Shown in pieces: positions 55,985 through 64,000 of a DNA stretch of 64,000 nucleotides (position 1 is the first letter of the stretch; each line of letters opens with the position of its first letter). Location: NCBI RefSeq assembly GCF_006363815.1, contig NZ_RRYT01000014.1, positions 43,192-107,191 of the forward strand. The letters run 5' to 3'. The translations under genes were made by a program, and so were the position numbers. Under the pieces are notes generated by a model that was not told where the DNA came from, made no database searches, and was given only the letters and a program-made list of their open reading frames with translations. The stretch is from Thermomonospora catenispora. GTDB taxonomy: Bacteria > Actinomycetota > Actinomycetes > Streptosporangiales > Streptosporangiaceae.

Positions 55985-56700
55985 GCGGGATTTTTGGCAG
56001 AACTTGTCGTTGATCTTCGCGGGGGGCGACGGCAGGCCCCGAGGAGGGCCGTCCGGATCGGGGACGGATCACGGATGCGGGCTCCGAAGGCGTGCCGTGG
56101 GAGCGTCCCGCCGCCCCGATGGCGGGCTCGCCGCCGGAGACGGTTCTTCCACCGCCCCTCGGGCGCTCTCACCGGGCGCTCTCACGGGGATCGTCGTCCG
56201 CGGCCGCGCGCCCTCGGCGGCCTTTCGGCGGGGTTTCCGGCGGCTTCTCGGCCGGAGGGCCGCCGGTCACGGTCCCGGAGGCCGGCCCCGGCCGGTTCGC
56301 GACCGCGAGCGGCCGCCGATCCGTCGGCGGAGGGCGGGGGAGGACGAGCGGAATGTCGGAGGGGCACCGGTCACTCCCCCCAAAGCCCGGCGCCCCTCGC
56401 TTCACGGTATGTAACCCGACAGGGCGTGACAAAACTGGACATGAGGATGAATCTCCTCGACGCTCGGCGGGGCCTGTGCGAAGGGAAGGTTCGGCGTCGC
56501 TCGAGTCCGGCCGCCGCCTTCCCCGGCTCGGCGATGCCGCCGGGTTAGGGTGATCACGCGGCCCGTGCGTCCGAGTCTCACCGGTGGGGAACAGGTCGGT
56601 TGCCGTTGGAAGAGACGTCACTTCTTCGGTGCATGGCGGTCACCGGCCTCGGTGAGGCTGTCGGGCGGCCATTCGTCCGACTTCTTGGGAAAGGTCTGCT
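55985..56700. other. Gene-free region upstream of phoD
   Basis: About 700 nt without a supported gene. It contains an A/T-richer patch near 55985-56020 and an exact 13-nt tandem duplication cgggcgctctcac (56160-56172, 56173-56185). A second less GC-rich zone lies at 56405-56460. No convincing PHO box was found. Confidence 0.4.
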
Positions 56701-58386
56701 ATGACCGACGGTCGTTCTCCCCTCAACCGCCGGACTTTCCTCATCGCCACAGGGCTGGCCGCAGGCGGCGTCGCGGCGGCCGGGCACGCCACCGCCGCGC
56801 ACGCCGCTCCGCGGGGTCGGACGCTCTCCGGCGATCCCTTCACCCTGGGCGTCGCCTCCGGCGACCCCGACCACGACGGTTTCGTGCTGTGGACCCGGCT
56901 GGCGCTCCGGCCGCTGGCCGAGGACGGGCTGGGCGGCATGCCGTACCGGAACATCCCGGTGCAGTGGGAGCTGGCGGCCGACGAGCGCTTCCGTCGCATC
57001 GTCCGGCGCGGCACCGTCATCGCCCGGCCGGAGTCGGCGCACAGCGTCCATGTGGAGCTGAACGGCCTGCAGCCGGGCCGCGACTACTGGTACCGCTTCA
57101 AGGCGGAGCGGTACATCTCGCCGGTGGGCCGGACCCGCACCGCGCCCGCCCCGGGCGTCTTCGGCCCCGCCCTGGTCATGGCCTTCGCCTCCTGCTCGCA
57201 GTTCGAGCACGGCTACTTCACGGCCTACCGCCGGCTGGCCGAGGAGGAGCCCGACCTGGTGCTCCACCTGGGCGACTACCAGTACGAGTACCGCAAGGGC
57301 ACCTACGTCGCCCCCGGCGGCAACCCCCGCGACCACGAGGGGCCGGAGACCATCACGCTGGCCTCCTACCGGCAGCGGCACGCCCAGTACAAGAACGACC
57401 CCGACCTGCAGGCCGCGCACGCCGCCGCGCCCTGGCTGGTGGTGTGGGACGACCACGAGCTGGAGAACAACTGGGCCGGGGAGACGCCCGAGGAGAAGTC
57501 CGACACCCCGGACCCGGAGGCCTTCTTCAAGCGCCGGGCCGCCGCGTTCCAGGCGTACTACGAGAACATGCCGCTGCGCCGCACCTCCATCCCGCGCGGC
57601 ATCGACATGCAGCTCTACCGGCGGATCCGGTGGGGACGGCTGGCCGTCTTCCACATGCTCGACACCCGGCAGTACCGCGACGACCAGGCCTGCGGCGACG
57701 GCTACCGCGACTGCCCGGCCGCCCTGGACCCCTCGCGCAGCATCACCGGCGAGGAGCAGGAGCGGTGGCTGCTGGACGGCTTCCGCAGGTCGCGCGCCCG
57801 CTGGGACATCATCGGGCAGCAGGTGTTCTTCGCCCAGCGCGACAACGACGCCGGGCCGCTCAAGGTCACCAGCATGGACGCCTGGGACGGCTATGCGGCC
57901 TCCCGGGAGCGGATCACCAAGGGCTGGATCGACGCCGGGGTCCGCAACCCGGTCGTGCTCACCGGTGACGTGCACGCCCACTGGGCCAGCGACCTGAAGC
58001 TGGACTACGACGACCCGACCTCCGAGACGGTCGGCTCGGAACTGGTGTGCACCTCGATCACCAGCGGCGGCGACGGCGCCGACTCCAACCCCGCCGATCA
58101 CCCGTTCCTGCAGATCAACCCGCACCTGAAGTTCTACAACAACCAGCGCGGCTACGTGCTCACCAAGATCACGCGGAGTGAGCTGAAGGCCGACTTCAAG
58201 GTGCTGCCGTACGTGCGGGAACCGGGCGCGCCGGTGCACACCAAGGCCACCTTCGTCATCGAGGACCGGGTGCCCGGCGTGCAGCAGACCTACCTGCGGC
58301 CGGTGGACCGTCCGCTGTCCGCCCGGTCCGCCGTGCCCGGCGACCTGGGCCGCCAGACCGTCATCGACGAGACCGTCCGGCCCTGA
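56701..58386 (+). CDS. phoD: Tat-exported alkaline phosphatase D (PhoD)
   Basis: 561 residues. Twin-arginine signal NRRTFLIATG followed by a hydrophobic stretch and cut near AAHA-AP. N-terminal beta domain, then the PhoD metallophosphatase motifs: FASCSQFEHGYFTAYR, HLGDYQYEYRKG, VVWDDHELENNWAG and VLTGDVHAHWASDL, which bind Fe/Ca in known PhoD enzymes. Releases phosphate from organic esters outside the cell. ATG 56701 follows AAAGG. A hairpin ends the unit. Confidence 0.94.
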   Translation: MTDGRSPLNRRTFLIATGLAAGGVAAAGHATAAHAAPRGRTLSGDPFTLGVASGDPDHDGFVLWTRLALRPLAEDGLGGMPYRNIPVQWELAADERFRRIVRRGTVIARPESAHSVHVELNGLQPGRDYWYRFKAERYISPVGRTRTAPAPGVFGPALVMAFASCSQFEHGYFTAYRRLAEEEPDLVLHLGDYQYEYRKGTYVAPGGNPRDHEGPETITLASYRQRHAQYKNDPDLQAAHAAAPWLVVWDDHELENNWAGETPEEKSDTPDPEAFFKRRAAAFQAYYENMPLRRTSIPRGIDMQLYRRIRWGRLAVFHMLDTRQYRDDQACGDGYRDCPAALDPSRSITGEEQERWLLDGFRRSRARWDIIGQQVFFAQRDNDAGPLKVTSMDAWDGYAASRERITKGWIDAGVRNPVVLTGDVHAHWASDLKLDYDDPTSETVGSELVCTSITSGGDGADSNPADHPFLQINPHLKFYNNQRGYVLTKITRSELKADFKVLPYVREPGAPVHTKATFVIEDRVPGVQQTYLRPVDRPLSARSAVPGDLGRQTVIDETVRP

Positions 58387-58451
58387 GCGCCGGCCCCTTC
58401 CGCCGAGCGCGGCCGCGTCCCGGGCCCCCGGGCGGCGGTCGCCCCGCTCAT

Positions 58452-58479
58452 CGGCCCGCGACCGCCCGGTCGCGGGCCG
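58452..58479. terminator. Terminator after phoD
   Basis: A perfect 12-bp stem (cggcccgcgacc / ggtcgcgggccg) with loop gccc, 65 nt after the stop. Confidence 0.65.
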
Positions 58480-58574
58480 CCGCCGTCTCCGGCGGCATGC
58501 GCGCTCGTGCGCTCGCCGGCTGGCCGGCGGGCCGCCCGGAGGGAGGGCCGGCCCGCCTCGCCGCCGCCCTCGCG

Positions 58575-58580
58575 TACCCT
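58575..58580 (+). promoter_or_regulatory. -10 box TACCCT, leaderless arrangement
   Basis: Seven nucleotides before the ATG at 58588; no Shine-Dalgarno. Confidence 0.5.
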
Positions 58581-58587
58581 GGCGGCC

Positions 58588-59325
58588 ATGCGCCGCCTGT
58601 TCCCCGACCCGGTGGAGGAGGTCGACCCCCTCGAGGCGTACGGGGACGTCACGGGGCCGTGGCTGCGGGTCGGGATGGTGCTCAGCGTCGACGGCTCGGT
58701 GACCGACGAGGAGGGCTGGAGCGACGGGCTGGGCGGCGAGGCCGACATGCGGGTGTTCCGGACCCTGCGGGCGCTGGCCGACGCGATCCTGGTGGGGGCG
58801 GCCACCGTCCGCACCGGCCGGCTCGGCCCCGCCCGGCTGCGTCCCGCCCTGCGCCGGTACCGCGAGACGCGCGGAAGGCCGGGGCCCGCACCGATCGTGG
58901 TGGTGACCCGCACCGCCGCCCTGGACTGGTCGGCGCCGCTGTTCACCCGGGCCGAGACCCCGACGATCGTGGTGACCTCCCGTGCCGCCGCCGCGGCGGT
59001 GCCCGACCCGATCCGGGTGATCGCGGTGGGGGAGGGCGCCGACGGGCTCGACCTGGCCGAGGCCGTCGCCCGGCTCCGCGGCGACCTGGGCCTGGCCCAT
59101 CTGCTGTGCGAGGGCGGCCCGGCGCTGACCACCTCGCTGCTGCGGGCCGGGCTGGTGGACGAACTGTGCCTCAACGTCGCGCCCGCCCTCATCGGCGGCG
59201 CCCACCACACCCGCCTGCTGGGCGACCTGGACGCCCGCGTCGATCTGGCGCTCCGCCAGATCTGCGCCGACGACGGCGTGCTGTTCCTGCGTTATCGGGT
59301 CCGCTCGCGGCGCTCCGGCCGGTGA
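58588..59325 (+). CDS. RibD C-terminal (pyrimidine reductase) family protein, copy 1
   Basis: 245 residues of the dihydrofolate-reductase-like fold. Conserved: LRVGMVLSVDGSVTDEEGWS, DAILVGAATVRTG, LLCEGGPALTTSLLRAGLVDELCL and ADDGVLFLRYRV. RibD-C proteins reduce a ribosylaminopyrimidine in riboflavin synthesis, but no deaminase domain or other rib gene is adjacent, so the substrate is open. Converges with a clear paralogue at 59389. Leaderless start. Confidence 0.85.
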   Translation: MRRLFPDPVEEVDPLEAYGDVTGPWLRVGMVLSVDGSVTDEEGWSDGLGGEADMRVFRTLRALADAILVGAATVRTGRLGPARLRPALRRYRETRGRPGPAPIVVVTRTAALDWSAPLFTRAETPTIVVTSRAAAAAVPDPIRVIAVGEGADGLDLAEAVARLRGDLGLAHLLCEGGPALTTSLLRAGLVDELCLNVAPALIGGAHHTRLLGDLDARVDLALRQICADDGVLFLRYRVRSRRSGR

Positions 59326-59388
59326 GCCGGGGGTGAAGCGGGCCCCTCCCCGCGCGGCGGGACGAGGGGGCCGGACCGTCTTCCGGCG

Positions 59389-60114
59389 TCAACGACCGGT
59401 GTAGCGCAGGAACAGGAGATCCTCCTCGGCGTAGAGGGAGGCCAGCCGCATCCGGCTCGGCTCCGGCAGGGACGGGCCGTTGAGGATCCGGGCCGGATCG
59501 CCGGCGACCAGCATGGGGGAGAGGGTCAGGCACAGCTCGTCCAGCACGCCGTCGGCGGCGGCGCGGGCCAGGACCGTCGGCCCGCCCTCGCACAGCAGCC
59601 GGCGCAGCCCGCGCGCGGCCAGCTCCTCGACGACGCGGGGGAACTCCACCTCCTCCCGCCCGGCCACGATCACCTCGGCGACCTCCTCGGCCGCCGCCCG
59701 TCGGTCCGGCGGGGCGGACCGGGCGGTCAGCAGGATCGTCCGGGCGTCCCGAGGGGCCCGGGTGAAGATCGGCGCGCTCAGGTCCAGCTCGAGCCGCCGC
59801 GAGACCACCGCCAGCGGCGGCACCGGGGTCCGGCCCGCCCGATAGACCTCCCAGCCCGTCGACGGCCGCACCGGACCGTACCCCTCGACGCGGACCGTCG
59901 CGGCCCCTACGATCACCACATCCGCCAGCCCGCGCAGGGCCTGGAACAGCCGCCGGTCGCCGGGGGAGCCCAGCGCCCCGGAGCGGTCGGCGTACCAGGC
60001 GGCGCCGTCCAGGCTGGCGATCATGTTGGCGCGCAGCCACACACCCTCGCCGGGGTAGGCGTACGCCTCGGCCAGATCGGCCGGGGCGGTCGGCAGTGCC
60101 GGTAGCGCATGCAT
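59389..60114 (-). CDS. RibD C-terminal (pyrimidine reductase) family protein, copy 2
   Basis: 241 residues. Same fold as the neighbour: WLRANMIASLDGAAWYADRS, DVVIVGAATVRVEGYGP, LLCEGGPTVLARAAADGVLDELCL, AEEDLLFLRYTGR. The two copies share the LLCEGGP core and C-terminal FLRY but differ over most of their length, so the duplication is old. ATG 60114 has TACTCT 7 nt upstream. Divergent from the ECF sigma gene. Confidence 0.85.
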   Translation of the reverse strand: MHALPALPTAPADLAEAYAYPGEGVWLRANMIASLDGAAWYADRSGALGSPGDRRLFQALRGLADVVIVGAATVRVEGYGPVRPSTGWEVYRAGRTPVPPLAVVSRRLELDLSAPIFTRAPRDARTILLTARSAPPDRRAAAEEVAEVIVAGREEVEFPRVVEELAARGLRRLLCEGGPTVLARAAADGVLDELCLTLSPMLVAGDPARILNGPSLPEPSRMRLASLYAEEDLLFLRYTGR

Positions 60115-60121
60115 CGCCCGA

Positions 60122-60127
60122 AGAGTA
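60122..60127 (-). promoter_or_regulatory. -10 box TACTCT, leaderless arrangement
   Basis: On the minus strand, 7 nt before the ATG at 60114. Confidence 0.5.
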
Positions 60128-60190
60128 GTCGATCCCAGACAACCTTCCGGCGACGCGAGGCGTGTTCCAGACGGTGCCGGAGGGAGAAGC

Positions 60191-60733
60191 GTGAACACCG
60201 ATGAGGAATTCACCCGTTTCGTCGAGGAACGGGGCCTGGAGCTGCTGCGCCTGGCAGTGGCGCTCACCGGGGATCGGCACCAGGCCGAGGACGTGGTGCA
60301 GGGCGCCTTGGAACGGCTGTACGGCCGGTGGGGCAAGGTGACGCGGCGCGGAGACCCCCTGTGGTATGCGCGCCGCAGCATCGTCAACGCCGTGCGGGAC
60401 CGCTGGCGGGGAGAACGGCGGCATCCGGAGGTGCTCGGCCTGCCTCCGGAAGGACATCCCGAGCGCGACGCCTATGCGCCGATCGACGAGATGCTCACCC
60501 GGGACGCGGTGCGCCGGGCGCTGGACGAGCTCCCGCCCCGCCGCCGCATGGTGATCGCGCTGCGGTACTGGGGCGGCTACACCGAGGCCGAGACCGCCCG
60601 GCTGATGGACATCACGGTGGGCACCGTCAAGAGCCAGGCTCACCACGCGCTCAGGGAACTGCGGGAACGGCTGGAGCGGGCGGAGAACGGGGGGGTGCGC
60701 GATGGGGCCGGGCTTCGGCCGGCCGGGCGATGA
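60191..60733 (+). CDS. SigE-family ECF RNA polymerase sigma factor
   Basis: 180 residues. Region 2: LELLRLAVALTGDRHQAEDVVQGALERLYGRW; region 4: RRRMVIALRYWGGYTEAE, ARLMDITVGTVKSQAHHAL. Compact and complete. GTG 60191 follows GGAGGGAG. The downstream membrane protein starts 32 nt before this gene ends, so the two are coupled. It is the second such pair in the window (compare 7.8-9.2 kb). Confidence 0.92.
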   Translation: MNTDEEFTRFVEERGLELLRLAVALTGDRHQAEDVVQGALERLYGRWGKVTRRGDPLWYARRSIVNAVRDRWRGERRHPEVLGLPPEGHPERDAYAPIDEMLTRDAVRRALDELPPRRRMVIALRYWGGYTEAETARLMDITVGTVKSQAHHALRELRERLERAENGGVRDGAGLRPAGR

Positions 60734-61433
60734 CTTCGAACGCCGGGAGGAGCTGGACTGGGACGCCGACCCGTTGCCGGACCTGATCCGGGAGTGCATC
60801 GAGGAGGACACGCGGGGGCTGGTGTTCCCCGATGCGATGGCGGCCCGGGTCATCCACGGCAGCCGGGCCCGCCGTCCCTGGGGCGCGACCCACGGGGCCG
60901 CCGTGGTCGCCCTGGCGCTGACCGCGGGCGTCGGCGTCGTCGGCGCCGCCGCCGTCCTGCCCGCGCTGCGGCCGGCGGAGAGCCGTCCGGCCGTCGCGGC
61001 GAGCGTCACCGCCGCCCGCTCCGCGCCCGTCGACCGGCTGATCGAGGTCGGCTACGTCCCGCCGGGGTGGCGCAGGGTCTCCGCCTGGTGGCAGGAGGGG
61101 CCCGCCGGGGTCTCGCCCGCCGAGGGAGGACAGATGTGGACCGCCCAGTACCGGCCCCAGGGGGGCGACCGGCCGCGGCGCGTGGTGATCCAGGTGTGGC
61201 GGACGACGCGGGGTCTGGAGGTCGTCCGCCGGATCGAGGAGCGGCAGGGGGCGCGGATCCGCCCCTACCGGGTGTCGGCGGGACGGGCGCTGCTGGTGCG
61301 GCCGGCCGGATGGGCGGACGAGGTGCGGGTCTACTGGGAACCCCGGGAGGGCGTGCACGTCCTGGTGCGCGGACAGGGGGTGCCGGACGCCGAGGTCCGC
61401 CGGATCGTCGCCGGGCTGCGGACGACCGCCTAG
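60702..61433 (+). CDS. Membrane protein coupled to the ECF sigma factor (candidate anti-sigma)
   Basis: 243 residues. Acidic cytoplasmic N-terminus (about 65 residues), one membrane segment (GAAVVALALTAGVGVVGAAAVL), and an exported domain (VDRLIEVGYVPPGWRRVSAWW, VVIQVWRTTRGLEVVRRIEE, ALLVRPAGWADEVRVYW). No known anti-sigma motif; the role is inferred from coupling and topology. ATG 60702 is 32 nt inside the sigma gene. Confidence 0.7.
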   Translation: MGPGFGRPGDDFERREELDWDADPLPDLIRECIEEDTRGLVFPDAMAARVIHGSRARRPWGATHGAAVVALALTAGVGVVGAAAVLPALRPAESRPAVAASVTAARSAPVDRLIEVGYVPPGWRRVSAWWQEGPAGVSPAEGGQMWTAQYRPQGGDRPRRVVIQVWRTTRGLEVVRRIEERQGARIRPYRVSAGRALLVRPAGWADEVRVYWEPREGVHVLVRGQGVPDAEVRRIVAGLRTTA

Positions 61434-61576
61434 CGCGGGGCCCCTCGAGGGCAAGGGGGGCCCGGTGGCCGCGTGAGGTCGTTCGTACCACTTGAGGATG
61501 CAGATTTTCTCCCTGATCGTCGAGGATGTCGGTTTAATGATCACCTGGCGTGTTCGCCGGGAGGGGAGGAACGACG

Positions 61577-62605
61577 ATGCGTCCCAGATTCGGCCGATGC
61601 TCGGCGGTCGTGGCGATGGCCGTGGCGGCGACCGTGGCGGCGGCGTCGCCCGCCCAGGCTCGGCAGACCGACTTCGCCGCCGCCGCGCGACAGGCGGTGG
61701 CCGAGACGCTGCCCGGCCACACGCTGCGGGAACGGGACACCCGCAGCGCGACCTCGCCGCTGGCCGCCGGGGAGAAGGTCGCCGTGGACACCGCCACCTT
61801 CACCGGAGAGGGGCGGGTGCTGCTGGTGGCGCGCGGCGTTGGCGCGATCCGCGAGGTCGTCCGCCGTCAGCTGCAGCCCGGCACCCGGGTGCTCGCCGAG
61901 ACCACGGTGCCCCGTCCGGGCGTCGGCTCCCGCAAGGCGCTGATCACCTCCACCGCCGACCGGTGGGGGCCGGGGCTGACCGTGCTGTCGTGGAGCGAGC
62001 GGCGCGGCGTCAACTACCAGATCGCCGTCCGCGGCGCGGTGAGCCATGACGAGCTGCTGCGGCTGGCCCGCGCGCTCCCCGAGGACGACACCGGCGTGCC
62101 CGAGCGGGTCCGCTCGCTGGTCGCCCGGGCCGAGCCGCCGACCGACTCCGGCGTCGACGCCGTCGACAAGAACGCCGAGTTCGGCACCTTCGGCCTGAGC
62201 AACAAGGTGGTCGACGGCGCGGGCGTGGCGACCGACGACTTCGGCAACGAGGCCACCCTGTGCAACGGCTGCGCCTACTGGAGCGGCAACTGGGCCGGCC
62301 TGTTCCAGCATCTGCTGTACGCCGACGGCAAGATGTCCTACTCCGCGATCGACTGCATGTTCGGCAGCCAGACCGCCTCGGCGACGGCGGCCTGGCAGCG
62401 CATGGAGGGGCTGTCCGCCGACGGCATCGCCGGGCCCGACACCCGCGGCCGGATGGACAACTACCTGACCTACACGTGGACGGACGACAGCGTCGAGTAT
62501 CTCGGCCGGGTGCGGTCCATCACCATGGTGCGCGTGCAGAACCTCTACTACTACGGCCCGAAGATCACCTACGACTACAGCGGCGGGACCATGCCCGGCT
62601 GCTGA
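61577..62605 (+). CDS. Secreted protein with peptidoglycan-binding-like domain
   Basis: 342 residues. Signal peptide (CSAVVAMAVAATVAAASPAQA) then a domain of about 170 residues of unknown type. A C-terminal peptidoglycan_binding_1-like helix bundle follows (GLFQHLLYADGKMSYSAIDC, FGSQTASATAAWQRMEGL, DGIAGPDTRGRM). It ends with a Tyr-rich segment and terminal Cys; four cysteines in the last third may form disulfides. GGGAGG precedes ATG 61577. It follows the sigma/membrane pair on the same strand and may be a target of it, but it has its own A/T-richer upstream region. Confidence 0.75.
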   Translation: MRPRFGRCSAVVAMAVAATVAAASPAQARQTDFAAAARQAVAETLPGHTLRERDTRSATSPLAAGEKVAVDTATFTGEGRVLLVARGVGAIREVVRRQLQPGTRVLAETTVPRPGVGSRKALITSTADRWGPGLTVLSWSERRGVNYQIAVRGAVSHDELLRLARALPEDDTGVPERVRSLVARAEPPTDSGVDAVDKNAEFGTFGLSNKVVDGAGVATDDFGNEATLCNGCAYWSGNWAGLFQHLLYADGKMSYSAIDCMFGSQTASATAAWQRMEGLSADGIAGPDTRGRMDNYLTYTWTDDSVEYLGRVRSITMVRVQNLYYYGPKITYDYSGGTMPGC

Positions 62606-62632
62606 CCTCCCGCGGCGTGCTGCGCCGGCCGT

Positions 62633-64000
<1,368 letters not shown>

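Noticed and set aside
55994..56548. Small open frames in the phoD upstream gap
   Set aside because: Arg/Pro/Gly-rich composition, no ribosome site with conserved-looking start, and overlapping equivalents on both strands.
56401..56700. PHO box upstream of phoD
   Set aside because: Only a loose half-site resemblance (gattcatcc on the minus strand); no pair of 11-nt direct repeats as in Streptomyces PHO boxes.

Overview
The window is very GC-rich, densely coded DNA from a free-living actinobacterium. Supporting signs are many GTG starts and one TTG start, translationally coupled GTGA/ATGA junctions, SigE-type ECF sigma factors, a DUF3000-rnd pair, a coproporphyrin-dependent heme branch (hemY/chdC), a class F sortase and a CelR/Ceb cellobiose locus. 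The gene set suggests Streptosporangiales (Thermomonospora, Thermobifida or Actinomadura relatives); that placement is inference. No prophage, transposase, CRISPR array or replication origin was seen.

Layout. 1-6.4 kb: end of a phosphoglucomutase gene, a zinc-ribbon protein, divergent APH-like kinase and nucleotidyltransferase genes, an acyl-CoA ligase and a LysE exporter. 6.6-7.7 kb: three tRNA genes (Ser-GCT, an unusual Arg-GCG, a divergent His-GTG) and a Vsr-like nuclease with altered active-site residues. 7.8-9.2 kb: an ECF sigma/membrane anti-sigma pair. 9.5-20 kb: a cellulose-utilisation locus. It runs cebE-cebF-cebG-bglC-celR on the minus strand, with its own ABC ATPase gene, a divergent secreted GH6 cellulase gene and an alpha-glucosidase gene. 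Two perfect CelR-type palindromes sit at the cebE and cellulase promoters. 20.4-23.1 kb: a DUF3068 protein, a 12-copy 11-nt tandem array and a ROK regulator. 23.2-26.7 kb: an edd-glk-eda Entner-Doudoroff operon divergent from the ROK gene.

26.7-33.9 kb: a methyltransferase, a PadR/DUF1707 pair, aconitase with twin upstream boxes, a TauE/SafE permease, a Mug glycosylase and an ASCH protein. 34.1-41.5 kb: a class F sortase with its anchored substrate, idi and dxs (isoprenoid precursors), fprA and an amino-acid permease. 41.8-45.2 kb: fadB-fadA with duplicated operator-like sites. 45.5-53.8 kb: a small unknown protein, rnd-DUF3000, hemE, a DUF4349 lipoprotein, hemY-chdC, a membrane-anchored unknown and msrB. 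53.9-64 kb: a secreted S15 peptidase, a Tat-exported PhoD phosphatase, two convergent RibD-C reductase paralogues, a second ECF sigma/membrane-partner pair, a secreted peptidoglycan-binding-like protein and the end of glgX.

How the parts work together: secreted Cel6 would release cellodextrins, CebEFG plus the ATPase import them, BglC and the alpha-glucosidase yield glucose, Glk phosphorylates it, and Edd/Eda or Pgm/GlgX route it to pyruvate or glycogen turnover. The least explained signals are non-coding: the 11-nt array, paired operator-like repeats upstream of fadA, acnA, hemE and an ECF sigma gene, and a recurring -10 box placed 6-8 nt before start codons, which suggests leaderless mRNAs. 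I did not find a clearly new multi-gene system; the 11-nt array and the tRNA/Vsr-like neighbourhood are the best places to look.
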